From NCBI GenBank assembly GCA_033875315.1, contig JANRJG010000003.1, positions 124,001 through 188,000 on the forward strand: 64,000 bases of DNA, given 5' to 3'. The position numbers were made by a program, and so were the translations under genes. The notes below the pieces were generated by a model. It had not been told where the DNA came from. It made no database searches and was given only the letters and a program-made list of their open reading frames with translations. The DNA is from Candidatus Methylacidiphilales bacterium. Lineage in GTDB: Bacteria > Verrucomicrobiota > Verrucomicrobiia > Methylacidiphilales > CAZTYG01. Below, in pieces: positions 35,961 through 45,740 of this stretch. The stretch's first letter is position 1. The number at the start of each line of letters is the position of its first letter.

Positions 35961-37583
35961 ATGACTTTTTTCAAACGCCGATTCGGAAAACAACATGCTC
36001 CCGAAGCTGTTCGTTCTTCTTTTTTGTTGCCGAGGATTTTTTTCATTGCCTTGACCACCTGGGCTCTCCCATTGCGGGCGCTGGAGGTGCCGACGATATT
36101 TTCGGATCATATGGTTTTGCAGCAGGGGCAGCCCTTGCCGGTCTGGGGTCGGGCCGAGGCCGGAGCCAGGATTTCTGTCGTCTTTGGAAAACAATCACTG
36201 GAGACAGTAGCGGATGGTCAGGGGAAATGGCTGGTCACACTGGCACCCGAGACAGCCAGTGCGATACCAGCAACCCTGCAAGTTCGATGCGGCGACAAGG
36301 AGGTCATCCTCAAGGATATTTTGGTTGGGGAGGTCTGGCTGTGCTCTGGACAATCAAATATGCAACATACGGTCGGAGAAGCCCTCAACGCCGATATCAC
36401 TCCGATCGTAGCACAAAATCCGTTGATACGTTTGTATCAAGTCGATCGGGTTGCCTCAACGACACCCCGTTTTTCCGCGAACACGACGTGGACCCCCACC
36501 GAATATAAGACCGTATCGAGCTTTAGTGCCGCCGGCATACACTTTGCCTCGGTTGTGCAGCCGACTCTGGGTGTGCCCGTCGGCCTGATTGGGGCTTCCT
36601 GGGGGGCCACTCCTGCGATAGCATGGACCCGGCCCTCGGTGCTCGATAAGCATCCGCTCTTTCTGGAGAATTTGGCCGAATGGGAAAAGGGCATGAAAGC
36701 ATTTCCTGAGCGCTATGCGGCCTATCTGGTGAAATGTGCCGAATGGAACAAGTCCAAGGGTCTGCCCGAGGATGCCCCAGTGAACCACTGGAGCACACCG
36801 GGAGCTCCCAAGCCGCCTCCTTACGATCCCAATGGATCGAATCGAGCAGGAAACCTCGCCAACGGAATGCTCTCGACCGTCGCTCCTTTTGCCATGCGCG
36901 GGGTCATTTGGTATCAGGGTGAAAACGACACCAATTGGGTCCCGGAAAAATACCACGAGCGTCTTGCCCTGATGGTCAACGATTGGCGGGTTTGGTGGAA
37001 CAATCCAGAACTTGCCTTTGGGGTGGTGCAGTTGGCCGCATGGAAACAGCCGGGTGAAAACAGTGATGGAGACTGGCCTCGTTTGCGCGAAAGTCAGCGT
37101 CAATTCGTTCTTGCTGATCCGCACGCGGGATTGGCTGTAGCCATTGATGTAGGTGAGGCCAACAACATCCACCCGTTTGACAAACAGACTGTTGGGCAAA
37201 GGCTGGCCCGCTGGGCGTTGGCGGATGTTTACCGGAAGATCAAGCTCCGGGGGGGGCCGGAGCCGGTCGAGGCCACATTTGAAAAGTCAGTGATCATTCG
37301 TTTTGAGTCTGTGGGCGGCGGTCTCTGGGTTTTTAATGGCGGGGAACTGACGGGATTCACTGTGGCTGGCTCGGACGGGGTCTTCCATGAGGCCAAGGCT
37401 GAAATCAAAGGCCAGAACACCGTCGAGGTCAGCAGCCCCGATGTGCCTTCACCAGTCACCGTCCGCTATGCATGGGCGCACAATCCCCGCGGCGCCAACC
37501 TCAGCAACAAACAACGCCTTCCGGCCGGACCCTTTGAGATGAGCAGGCCACCAACCCCCAATCATACCAACTCAATACCATGA
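35961..37583 (+). CDS. Sialate O-acetylesterase-type esterase, copy 2
   Basis: A 540-residue paralogue of the previous gene, 4 bp downstream. A Lys/Arg-rich start and hydrophobic stretch ('IFFIALTTWALPLRA') form the signal peptide. The catalytic Ser is S132 in 'LCSGQSNMQH', and 'ANNIHPFDKQ' supplies the Asp and His. The protein likely deacetylates the same polysaccharide at another position. A GGGAG site precedes the ATG at 35961, which fixes the start against a longer open frame from 35712. Its stop overlaps the next start by 4 bp. Confidence 0.88.
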   Translation: MTFFKRRFGKQHAPEAVRSSFLLPRIFFIALTTWALPLRALEVPTIFSDHMVLQQGQPLPVWGRAEAGARISVVFGKQSLETVADGQGKWLVTLAPETASAIPATLQVRCGDKEVILKDILVGEVWLCSGQSNMQHTVGEALNADITPIVAQNPLIRLYQVDRVASTTPRFSANTTWTPTEYKTVSSFSAAGIHFASVVQPTLGVPVGLIGASWGATPAIAWTRPSVLDKHPLFLENLAEWEKGMKAFPERYAAYLVKCAEWNKSKGLPEDAPVNHWSTPGAPKPPPYDPNGSNRAGNLANGMLSTVAPFAMRGVIWYQGENDTNWVPEKYHERLALMVNDWRVWWNNPELAFGVVQLAAWKQPGENSDGDWPRLRESQRQFVLADPHAGLAVAIDVGEANNIHPFDKQTVGQRLARWALADVYRKIKLRGGPEPVEATFEKSVIIRFESVGGGLWVFNGGELTGFTVAGSDGVFHEAKAEIKGQNTVEVSSPDVPSPVTVRYAWAHNPRGANLSNKQRLPAGPFEMSRPPTPNHTNSIP

Positions 37584-38953
37584 AAATACCACCTTGTTCA
37601 ACCCTGATAGGCCTCTTCTTCCTGAACGGCCTCCTCTTTGCCCAATCTTTCAAAATATCCGAAGGCCTGTCCGAGACCGACCGCAGGCGTTTTCAACGGT
37701 TTGAGACCTTTCAAATCAAAGGCGTGTGCGGGGATGCCGACCTCGACCGCCTGGCCGGGCTTGGCGTGAACACGGTGAGGGGTTACTCCATCAAAGATCC
37801 CGAGGATGTACGGAAAAAACTCGATCACGCCCATCGCTTGGGGATGAAAATGGTGGTGAGCGAATGGATGCCCCACCAAGGCGAAAACAAAGACAAGAAA
37901 GGCGGGGTGTGGAGTTTTGACTACCACGCCAAGGGGGACCAGATGGTGTCCAATCTGGTCAAAAAAGTGGAGGCAATCGGCGACCATCCGGCCCTCCTCA
38001 TGTGGGGGCTGGGCAACGAAGTCCACCTCGACGAGCCCTATCTGCGCGTGGCCAACCGGATGTCGTTGGAAATCCACAAACGATTCCCACACCACCTCAC
38101 CAGCCTGACCATGGTCAACGCCAAGCCGGAAGGGATCGAAGCGGTCAAGAAGTTCGCCCCGGACATCGATGTCCTGGGCATCCAGAGCTACAGCCGCGGG
38201 GCGGTTTATGGCTCGATCAAGAAGACGGAGGAACTCTGGGGAAAACCCTTCTACATGTCCGAGTTCAACACCAACGGGCCATGGAATTTCGGCAAGACGC
38301 CCTGGGGCGTTGAGAACGACGAGCCGGTGACTAAGAAGGTCAGCGATTTGAAAGCCTGTTACGCTTCGATCGATGCGTCCCCGCTCTGCCTGGGTTCGAC
38401 CATTTTTGTTTGGGGTCATGCCCTGCCCTACCGGCCCACTTATTTCAGTCTCCTGCTCGATCCAGATCCCAATGGACAGGGAGACAAGGAATCATTCGAT
38501 CACTTGATGATGACCCCGCAGGCCGATGTCATGACCGAGCACTTCACCGGCCGACCGCCCAAGGGCAACCGCGCGCCGGTGCTTTCCAAGCTTGAGTTCG
38601 AGGGCGGCACCAATTACCGGTTCGCCAACCCCGGGGAGCCGATGAATGTCACTTTTTCCGCCCAAGATCCCGACGGAGACACCATCACGTTTGTCACTTG
38701 GATTCTCGATTCCACCGAGCGCAGAACCACCCGTGTGGCCGGTCCGTTTCCGCAAGCATCGCCCGGTCATGCCGTCATCCCGGCTCCCTCTGTGAACGGT
38801 GAATACCTGCTCATGGTCTATGCCATTGACCAAAAGGGAGGCGCCTCTGCCAGCACCATCGCCTTCAAAGTGCCCACCCCGGTGGTCGAAACCCCGGTAC
38901 CCGCTCCAACCGTTCCAACTCCCATGCCCGTGGTCCCCACGGTCAAACCCTGA
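37580..38953 (+). CDS. Secreted clan GH-A TIM-barrel hydrolase, copy 1
   Basis: A 457-residue exported protein: signal peptide ('LIGLFFLNGLLFA'), a GH2-core-like TIM barrel (about 25-320) and a C-terminal cadherin/Ig-like domain (about 335-440) ending in a Pro/Val/Thr-rich tail. Clan GH-A features are E147 in 'GLGNEVHLDEP' (acid/base) and E228 in 'MSEFNTNGPW' (nucleophile). The N-terminal segment 'FQIKGVCGDADLDRLAGLGV' and 'NTVRGYS' resembles GH2 and related beta-glycosidase barrels, but the usual GH2 sandwich domains are absent. I cannot assign a family or substrate. The ATGA overlap with the esterase gene ties it to the gene run. Confidence 0.75.
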   Translation: MKIPPCSTLIGLFFLNGLLFAQSFKISEGLSETDRRRFQRFETFQIKGVCGDADLDRLAGLGVNTVRGYSIKDPEDVRKKLDHAHRLGMKMVVSEWMPHQGENKDKKGGVWSFDYHAKGDQMVSNLVKKVEAIGDHPALLMWGLGNEVHLDEPYLRVANRMSLEIHKRFPHHLTSLTMVNAKPEGIEAVKKFAPDIDVLGIQSYSRGAVYGSIKKTEELWGKPFYMSEFNTNGPWNFGKTPWGVENDEPVTKKVSDLKACYASIDASPLCLGSTIFVWGHALPYRPTYFSLLLDPDPNGQGDKESFDHLMMTPQADVMTEHFTGRPPKGNRAPVLSKLEFEGGTNYRFANPGEPMNVTFSAQDPDGDTITFVTWILDSTERRTTRVAGPFPQASPGHAVIPAPSVNGEYLLMVYAIDQKGGASASTIAFKVPTPVVETPVPAPTVPTPMPVVPTVKP

Positions 38954-39020
38954 GTCTTGCCCTGATCTTTCCATCCGATCCGATCATCCCAACCCAGCAT
39001 CCCATGCATCCCCGCTACTT

Positions 39021-40394
39021 ATGAAAGCCACCACCCCACTCACTTTTTTGACCCTGCTCCTCCTGGCCACTTCGGCCTTTTCCTACTCATTCGTCCTTCC
39101 TGAGGGCATGACCGAAGTGGAACGCCAGCGCTTCGGGCGTTTCAAGAGTTTCCAGATCAAGGGGGTTTGCAACGAAGACGACCTCCCTCGACTGGCCCGA
39201 CTCGGTGTCAACACCGTCCGCGGATACACCATCGGTGAACCCAAGGAGATGAAGGAGAGACTGGATCGCGCCCATGCCCTGGGCCTCAAGGTGATTGTCA
39301 GCGAGTGGATGCCCCACCACGGAGAAAACAAAAACAAGGAAGGTCATAAGTGGGACTTCGACTATACTGCCAACGGCGATAAAATGGTCGCAAGTCTGAT
39401 GCATAGGATTGTCGGCTTCGGCGACCATCCTGCCATCCTCATGTGGGGTCTAGGCAATGAAGTTCACTTGAACGAGCCTTATCTGCGCGTGGCCAACCGC
39501 ATGTCCTTGGAAATCCACAAACGATTCCCGAATCACCTCACCAGTCTGACCATGATCAATGCAAAACCGGAGGATATTGAAAAGATCAAGAAATTCGCGC
39601 CAGACATCGATGTGCTCGGCATCCAATGCTACAGTCGGGGGGCCGTGCGTGGTGGGATCAAGAATGCGGAAACACATTGGGGCAAGCCCTTCTACATGTC
39701 CGAGTTCAACACCAACGGGCCTTGGAATTTCAAGAATACCCCCTGGGGCTCTCCTTTGGATGAACCGGTCAGCCGCAAGGTCAACGACCTGAAGGATTGC
39801 TACAACGCCATAGATGAGTCCCCCCTCTGTCTGGGATCGACGATTTTTGTTTGGGGACACTATGCCGTGGACGATCGTCCGACTTATTTCAGCCTCCTGT
39901 TGCATGACAATCCGAAGGGCCTGCAGGATGGTGAGACATTCGATCGATTGCTGATGACCCCCCAGGCCGATGTGATGACGGAACGTTTTACCGGGAAAGC
40001 CATCGCCGGCAACCGCGCCCCCGTCATCACCAAACTGGAGTTTGATGGAGGTGCCGGGTCCAAGGTGGCGCAACCCGGCGAGTCCATGACGATAAGATTT
40101 GCCGCGGAAGACTCGAATGCCGACACGGTGACATTCGTCAGCTGGATTTTGAAAGCCAAAACCAAAAAGACGACGCCACTTGCCGGCCCCTTGGCCCAAG
40201 CCTCGGCATCTCACGCTGTCATCCAAGCCCCGACCGCTCCGGGCGAATACCTGGTCATGGTCTATGCCATGGATAAGAAGGGGGGGACCTCGGCCACTGT
40301 GCTGCCCTTTATGGTTCCAGACCCGGCTGCAGCAGCCAGCTCCTCGGCCAATACCACCGCGACAAAGGCTGCCACACCACCCCCCGAAGCCTAA
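39021..40394 (+). CDS. Secreted clan GH-A TIM-barrel hydrolase, copy 2
   Basis: A tandem paralogue of the preceding gene and the same length (457 residues). The leader is 'LTLLLLATSAFSYS', the acid/base is E147 in 'GLGNEVHLNEP' and the nucleophile lies in 'MSEFNTNGPW'. The C-terminal Ig-like domain is kept, but the tail is Ala/Ser/Thr-rich instead of Pro/Val-rich. The 67-bp gap before it is the longest inside the run after the first genes, so a separate promoter is possible. It is the last gene of the run. Two close copies suggest activity on two linkages or simple dosage. Confidence 0.75.
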   Translation: MKATTPLTFLTLLLLATSAFSYSFVLPEGMTEVERQRFGRFKSFQIKGVCNEDDLPRLARLGVNTVRGYTIGEPKEMKERLDRAHALGLKVIVSEWMPHHGENKNKEGHKWDFDYTANGDKMVASLMHRIVGFGDHPAILMWGLGNEVHLNEPYLRVANRMSLEIHKRFPNHLTSLTMINAKPEDIEKIKKFAPDIDVLGIQCYSRGAVRGGIKNAETHWGKPFYMSEFNTNGPWNFKNTPWGSPLDEPVSRKVNDLKDCYNAIDESPLCLGSTIFVWGHYAVDDRPTYFSLLLHDNPKGLQDGETFDRLLMTPQADVMTERFTGKAIAGNRAPVITKLEFDGGAGSKVAQPGESMTIRFAAEDSNADTVTFVSWILKAKTKKTTPLAGPLAQASASHAVIQAPTAPGEYLVMVYAMDKKGGTSATVLPFMVPDPAAAASSSANTTATKAATPPPEA

Positions 40395-40453
40395 TGACAA
40401 GGGGACTAGGGATCTTCACCCGGGCGATCGGCCCTCCGGTTTTGAGGTTCTAG

Positions 40454-40472
40454 ATCACCTAATTTAGGTGAT
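40454..40472. other. Perfect 9-bp hairpin palindrome
   Basis: ATCACCTAA-T-TTAGGTGAT, 60 bp after the last gene of the galactan run, followed by GGGTAT, which resembles the end of the nearby R1 repeats. It has no T tract. It may be a repeat remnant or a weak terminator. Confidence 0.4.
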
Positions 40473-40481
40473 TGGGTATGA

Positions 40482-40556
40482 GCGGATCAACGCAGTTTAC
40501 CGCAAAGGACGTGAAGAGTAATAAGCAGAAGCTTTTGGTATTGAGGGCTTTATGAA
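40482..40556 (-). repeat. Dispersed repeat family R3, copy 2
   Basis: On the minus strand this reads like 54565-54636: 'AAGCCCTCAATACCAAAAG', 'TTCTGCTT', 'CCTTTGCGG' and 'CTGCGTTGATCCG'. It is non-coding and sits in the 567-bp gap after the galactan genes. Confidence 0.65.
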
Positions 40557-40617
40557 TCAATACAATTTCGTTGTCGTTTGATTTAGATTCACCGGTGGGT
40601 GGATCGAAAATTGGTTT

Positions 40618-40784
40618 ATACCAAATCACTTTGACTGGGCGACGGGTTCTTCGGGAGGGCGATCCGCCTGAGGCGGTTTGATGTCACTATTCCAAGGGCG
40701 ACTCAGCCCCGAAGGCTTACCGGGGAGCCAGGAGCTTCGCCCTCCCGTAGGGCACTTTTACGCCCACTCAATTCAATTTGGTAT
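40618..40784. repeat. R1 MITE-like element, copy 1 (167 bp)
   Basis: Bounded by ATACCAAATC at the left and ATTTGGTAT at the right. Inside are 'CGGGAGGGCGA' near the left and 'CTTCGCCCTCCCG' near the right in inverted orientation. Short frames inside it are not genes. The remaining gap to 40962 holds nothing I recognise. Confidence 0.75.
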
Positions 40785-40961
40785 TATAAGCTGGCACATT
40801 AAGGAGAGCTATATGCCGGTCCTTTGGGTATCACCAGCCCCGCTTTCTGAGCTCAGAAAGGTGCATCCAGACACTCTACGCCCTTGACGTCAACGAGAGC
40901 AGACAATAATCTGACAAAAAGAACGTTATTACTATCTACGATATTTAAGAACACCTCCAAA

Positions 40962-43271
40962 ATGAAGACTTTTCCATCCCCATCACGTTCACGCTCACGT
41001 TCATTCAGCGTTGCGTCCATTACGACCTTGGTTCTTGCTTTTGCACCCTGCATCCAAGCGGCCACTTTCACTTGGCTCGGTGCGAACGGAACCTCTCCGA
41101 CCTGGGGCGCCGCAGGCAACTTCAACCCTGCACCTACTTTTAACAATACATCTGACCTTGATTTTACCACGAGCAACGTTACGAATTTCAATACCATCCT
41201 GGGGGCCAACCGCATCATACGGTCTATGACTTTTGGTGCGGATGTGGACAGCGCTTTCAGTGTCGGCCTTTACCAGACCACTAACACGACAGCACAAAGT
41301 CTCACCTTCGACACTGACGCTCCGGGTGGGAATGCCTCGATTACGGTCGCGAGCGGTTCTACTGCCAATATCACGATTGGCACCGTCACAACTGCGACAG
41401 CCGGCTCTCCCATCCTGAACGACAATCTGCTTGTCGATCATAACGGCTCCGGCGTTCTACTCTTCAATCGCCCCTTTCAGGCGGCGGCTTTGAGCATTAC
41501 TAAGACAGGAACCGGCACGATGCAGTCAAACAACAACAACCTTCTCACCGGCAATTTAACGGTCTCTGGAGGCACGTTCATTGCCAATACCTTCGGTGAC
41601 GGTCTCGATGCGCGTAATTTTAGCAACATCAACCTGAATGGAGGCACGTTCCAAGCCAACACCGTCAGTGGCGGCGGCAATAAATACTATTTCAACCAAG
41701 TCAATGTGACCGCTGACAGCACATTCTCCTATGCCTGCCTTTCAGGCAACAATACATTTAGCCTGACAAACAATGGCACCATCCCCAGCACTCTTGATAT
41801 CGCCACCAACACCAATCTTAGACTGCAGAACGTATCCAGCAATACAACGACGATCAATGCATTCAACATCTCCCGCTCTGTCTCGGGTTCGGGCAATTTA
41901 ACGATCACAACCTACAACAACATCACTTCGATATCTGACAACTTCGGGCTCGGGCGTATCTTAATCAGCGGCGACAATTCCGCTTGGAATGGCAATCTCA
42001 CGATTGACCGGGGAACTGTCAGCCTCGGCGGAAACACGGTGAACGCTGCCGGCACCGGTGTCATCACCATCGGAACGGTGGCGGATGCTTTTGGCGCCGG
42101 TTTGACCTTCTTTCCCACCGGGACCGGTGGTTCAACGGTTACTTATCCAAACAATATCGTTGTCACCCCCGGCGGCTTCCGCGCGATCAAGGGCGGTAGC
42201 ACCAATCACAACGTGACGTTCACAGGCAATGTCACCCTGAACGGGAATCTGACCGTGGACCATTCTTGGACGACAGCCGACCGACGGACCACTCTCAGCG
42301 GCAACATCTCAGGTAGCGGAGGACTGATCGTCACCCGGGCGGGTGGCAGCCTCGAAACCACGCTGCGCATGGCGGGTGTGAATACCTATCTGGGCAACAC
42401 CACCGTGACGAACACGGCCTCACTGGCACTGGCCAGCACCTGTTCCCTCGCCTCCAGTGTCGACGTCCAGCCGGGTGGACGCATTGGCGGCCCGGGAACG
42501 ATCGCTGGCAACCTGACTCTGACGAGTAATTCCACCAGCAACGCCACTTTCTTCTTCTACGCAGTGGGCCTGAACGCCACCACCTATGTTCCGATGACCG
42601 TGAACGGCGCGGTGACCCTGGGTGGAAACTTTTCCGTGGCCAACATCGTCGGCGGCAGCCGGGGCGAAGTGGTGGATTGGGCCAACACACCCGATGGCAC
42701 CTACACCCTGATCACCTCCACGCCAAGCAACCTCAACTATATTCAAAACTTCGGTTATGCCAACTACGCGACCATCGCGGTCTCGCCTGTGCGATACGCT
42801 TATTTTCAGGGCACCACCGGCTTGCAACTGGTGGTTTCTTCAACTGTGCCCGTTGCGCCCGATCCCTACGCATCCTGGGCGGGTAACGCAACTTTCACGG
42901 CGGACGCCAACAACGACGGCGTGAGCAACGGGGTCGCCTGGTTCCTGGGTGCGGCCAACGTCAATGAGACTGCCAATGCTTACTTCCAATTGAACAACGT
43001 AAATGCCGGCGCGTTGGTGGTGGCCTTTGACTGCCTGAGTGGGGCGGAGCGTGGAAGTTCCGTCTTCTCCGTACAATACGGCGGCAATATCAGCACGCTC
43101 GCCAGCGGAAATCAAACTGAAGTGCCCGGCACGGTCGGAACCTTCACTGCCGGGGTCGTGGATTATGAAGTGACTCCCGGGCCAGGTGGTCTCCTCCATG
43201 TGGTCGCTACCATCCCTTCTTCGGAAGCGGTCGCCAGCAAGCTCTTTGGCCGCATAGTTGGCCAGCAGTGA
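40962..43271 (+). CDS. Secreted autotransporter-associated beta-strand repeat protein
   Basis: A 769-residue exported protein with an Arg/Ser-rich n-region, hydrophobic core and cleavage near 'PCIQAATF'. The body is a Gly/Asn/Thr-rich parallel beta-helix type with autotransporter-associated repeats, such as 'ITKTGTGTM...LTGNLTVSGGTF' and 'GLIVTRAGGSLETTLRMAGV'. No beta-barrel transporter domain follows; the C-terminus ('WAGNATFTADANNDGVSNGV', then a beta domain) resembles the closing module of many verrucomicrobial secreted proteins. Its role may be surface adhesion or glycan contact. It is more AT-rich and Asn-rich than its neighbours. The ATG at 40962 is chosen because the signal peptide follows. 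Confidence 0.78.
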   Translation: MKTFPSPSRSRSRSFSVASITTLVLAFAPCIQAATFTWLGANGTSPTWGAAGNFNPAPTFNNTSDLDFTTSNVTNFNTILGANRIIRSMTFGADVDSAFSVGLYQTTNTTAQSLTFDTDAPGGNASITVASGSTANITIGTVTTATAGSPILNDNLLVDHNGSGVLLFNRPFQAAALSITKTGTGTMQSNNNNLLTGNLTVSGGTFIANTFGDGLDARNFSNINLNGGTFQANTVSGGGNKYYFNQVNVTADSTFSYACLSGNNTFSLTNNGTIPSTLDIATNTNLRLQNVSSNTTTINAFNISRSVSGSGNLTITTYNNITSISDNFGLGRILISGDNSAWNGNLTIDRGTVSLGGNTVNAAGTGVITIGTVADAFGAGLTFFPTGTGGSTVTYPNNIVVTPGGFRAIKGGSTNHNVTFTGNVTLNGNLTVDHSWTTADRRTTLSGNISGSGGLIVTRAGGSLETTLRMAGVNTYLGNTTVTNTASLALASTCSLASSVDVQPGGRIGGPGTIAGNLTLTSNSTSNATFFFYAVGLNATTYVPMTVNGAVTLGGNFSVANIVGGSRGEVVDWANTPDGTYTLITSTPSNLNYIQNFGYANYATIAVSPVRYAYFQGTTGLQLVVSSTVPVAPDPYASWAGNATFTADANNDGVSNGVAWFLGAANVNETANAYFQLNNVNAGALVVAFDCLSGAERGSSVFSVQYGGNISTLASGNQTEVPGTVGTFTAGVVDYEVTPGPGGLLHVVATIPSSEAVASKLFGRIVGQQ

Positions 43272-43307
43272 GCTTTGGCAAACCGGTCGTTCCGTGTTTT
43301 CTACAAG

Positions 43308-43341
43308 GGGAGCGGACATTTACAATGTCCGCTCCCTTTTT
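43308..43341 (+). terminator. Rho-independent terminator
   Basis: A 13-bp perfect stem (43308-43320 with 43324-43336), 3-base loop and TTTTT, 37 bp after the stop of the beta-strand repeat gene. Confidence 0.93.
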
Positions 43342-43357
43342 CATGCCATGCTTTTGC

Positions 43358-43507
43358 ATAAGCCCAAGTGAATTGTGTGGGCGACAAAGGGTCTCATGGG
43401 AGGGCGAAGCTCCTGCTGAGCCGCCCTTGCGGGACAGATCTCAAACCGGCTTGGCAGGAGCCTCGCCCTCCCGCCCATCGTGTCACTCAGTCAATTGAAT
43501 TTGGTAT
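43358..43507. repeat. R1 MITE-like element, copy 2 (150 bp)
   Basis: Left end is degenerate ('CCAAGTGAATTGTGTGGGCG'), right end is 'CAATTGAATTTGGTAT'. Inner inverted arms are 'GGGAGGGCGAAGCTCCTG' and 'CAGGAGCCTCGCCCTCCC'. Its last bases overlap the first possible ATG of the GH31 gene. Confidence 0.8.
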
Positions 43508-45740
43508 GAATCCTATGCAACGAATATCCCTCACCACGCTGTTCTTGTCAGTGGTATCCGTTTTGCCGGTCCACGCCGCCATTCCGAAACCCGTCACACC
43601 GGCTTGGACCGGGGTCGCCCCGGGGGTGTGGAAAACCACCGTGGGCCGGGCGGATCCGCTCACTCTGCTCGGTGCTGCAGGCGGCACACCAGCCCGTTTA
43701 TGGCTCGGACGGATGCCCAAGGCGGCCTTCCCAATCGACCCGGCCGAAATCGAAGGACGCAACTTCAACGCCAGAACGGCCGTCCGGTTCCCGCTCGGCA
43801 GCAACGAGGATATTTACGGACTCGGCGTGGATTTTTCCTCCATGCGCCGCAACGGCGGGGTGTTTGAACTGCAAGTGGACCATTGGGACAGCCAGCGCGC
43901 CATCACCGGCCGCACGCACGCCCCCGTCCCTCTCTATGTCTCGACCAAGGGCTTCGCCGTTCTCTTCGACACTGCCCGCTACCTCAAAGTGACCATTGGC
44001 CACGGTGTCCGCTTGGCCGCCAAGGAAAAACCTCCCTTCATTGACCGCACAACGAACCAAATCATGCCCACCCGGCCAGGTGAGGCCCCTGTCAAGGCCA
44101 CTTGGTAAGCCCAACCCCGTTCCGACTCGATTCAGGTGCTGGCGGACTCCCCCGGCATGGACGTCTATGTCTTCGCCGGTCCCAGCCCGCTGGATGCCGT
44201 CCGCCGCTACAATCTCTTCTCCGGCGGCGGCGCCCTTCCACCCAAGTGGGGTCTTGGGTTCATGAATCGTGTCCGCACCAACTACACCGCCGACCAAGTG
44301 CTGGCTGATATTGCGGAGTTCCAAAAACACGGCATCCCACTCGACATGATCGGTCTCGAACCGGGCTGGATGAATCATACCTATCCATGCTCATTCGAGT
44401 GGGACAAGACCCGCTTCACCGATCCCAAGGCATTCCTGGACAAGCTCGCCGCGGCCGGAGTCCGCGCCAACCTCTGGTTCAATCCCTGCATCGGTCCCCC
44501 TTCGACTCCACTCTACCAAAAGATGCTGCCCTACGCCGGCACGCATCTGGTCTGGAATGGCCTCGTGCCCGATTACTCCCTGCCCGTGGCGCAACAGATT
44601 TTTGCCGGTCACCTCAAGCGCGAGGTACTCGACTTGAACCCCGCCGCCATCGGGGGATTCAAAATCGACGAGGTGGACGGCTTCGACCAATACCTCTGGC
44701 CCGACACCAACCTCTTCCCCTCGGGCCGTGACGGCGGGCAACTCCGCCAAACGTACGGCCTTCTCCTGCAAAAGACCGTTTTCGCTGTTTTTCATCAGGC
44801 CAACCGCCGCACCATGGGACAGGTGCGTGGCAGCAATGCGGGAGCCGCGCCTTATCCCTTTGTCATTTACAACGACAATTATGAGTTCAACGGTTATATC
44901 AACGCCGTCGTCAACAGTGCTTTCGCCGGCGTGCTCTGGTCGCCGGAAGTCCGTGGCAGCAAAAACGGCGAGGATACGCTCCGTCGCACCCAGGCCGTCT
45001 GCTTCTCCCCGCTCGCCCTCTACAACGGCTGGGCTTCGGACGAGAAACTCTGGTCTCACGCTGAGGTCAAGGATCCTATCCGCAACGCCATCGTGCTACG
45101 CGTACGCCTGCTGCCCTATTTATACAACACCTTCGCCCAGTATCACTACGAGGGCACGCCGCCCATCCGCCCCATGCAGCTCGTCGCTGGCATCACCGCC
45201 GAAGCACCCACGACCCAGGTCGGCAAGCTCGACGCCACGGCCAACCCCTACGAAGTCCTGCCCCCTGCCCGCGAGGTAAAAGATCAGTATATGCTTGGCG
45301 ACTCGCTCCTCGTCGCCCCGATCCCGCCGGGTGTGAAGACCCGTAAGCTCCTCCTTCCCGCCGGAAAATGGTATGATTTCTACATTGGCAAGTTGGCAGG
45401 CGCTAACGAGACTATCGAGGTGACACCTCCGCTCGCCACCAAGCCGGTCTTCGTCAAAGACGGGTCCCTCATTCCCATGATCGAGACCCGCCTCAAGTCG
45501 CCCGCCGCGGGTGAGACCGTCGCCCTTGAAGTCCGCCATTACGGCGAGGCTCCCGGACGACTGAATCTCTACGACGACGACGGCGAAATCTTCGACTACG
45601 AGAAGGGTGATTTCTGCTGGACCGGTCTGGCCTTCGCCAAGGATGCCGCCGGGAAGTGGGTCGGTTCTGTCACCCCCGACACCAGCGGAAAAAAGTGGAG
45701 TTACGGCGAAGTGAAATGGAACTTCATGGGCAGGCCATGA
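43506..45740 (+). pseudogene. GH31-family glycosidase gene with in-frame stop
   Basis: A secreted GH31-type protein of about 740 residues, interrupted by TAA at 44106-44108. The frame is the same on both sides, so this is a nonsense change (or readthrough), not a frameshift. The N-terminal part has a signal peptide ('LTTLFLSVVSVLPVHA'; start 43506 or 43515) and the beta-sandwich up to 'GEAPVKATW'. After the stop the frame continues 'AQPRSDSIQVLADSPGMDVY' and 'KWGLGFMNRVRTNYTADQV', then the nucleophile motif 'GGFKIDEVDGFDQYLWP'. GH31 members act on alpha-glucosides, alpha-xylosides or alpha-galactosides; the substrate is unclear. The C-terminal part can still be read from a GTG at 44136, but it lacks the signal peptide and N-domain. 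Confidence 0.8.

Noticed and set aside
34343-37583. Sialic-acid catabolism based on the sialate O-acetylesterase family name
   Set aside because: No sialidase, aldolase or transporter for sialic acid is present; this family commonly acts on other acetylated glycans.
40678-40887. Short frames in the R1 repeats (also 43268-43498, 47597-47785, 52456-52713, 58880-59089)
   Set aside because: They recur only because the repeat recurs, start at arbitrary places and have no ribosome-binding sites.
40954-41010. Serine/arginine-rich stretch as a special domain at the start of the beta-strand protein
   Set aside because: It is best read as the n-region of a signal peptide with small direct repeats.
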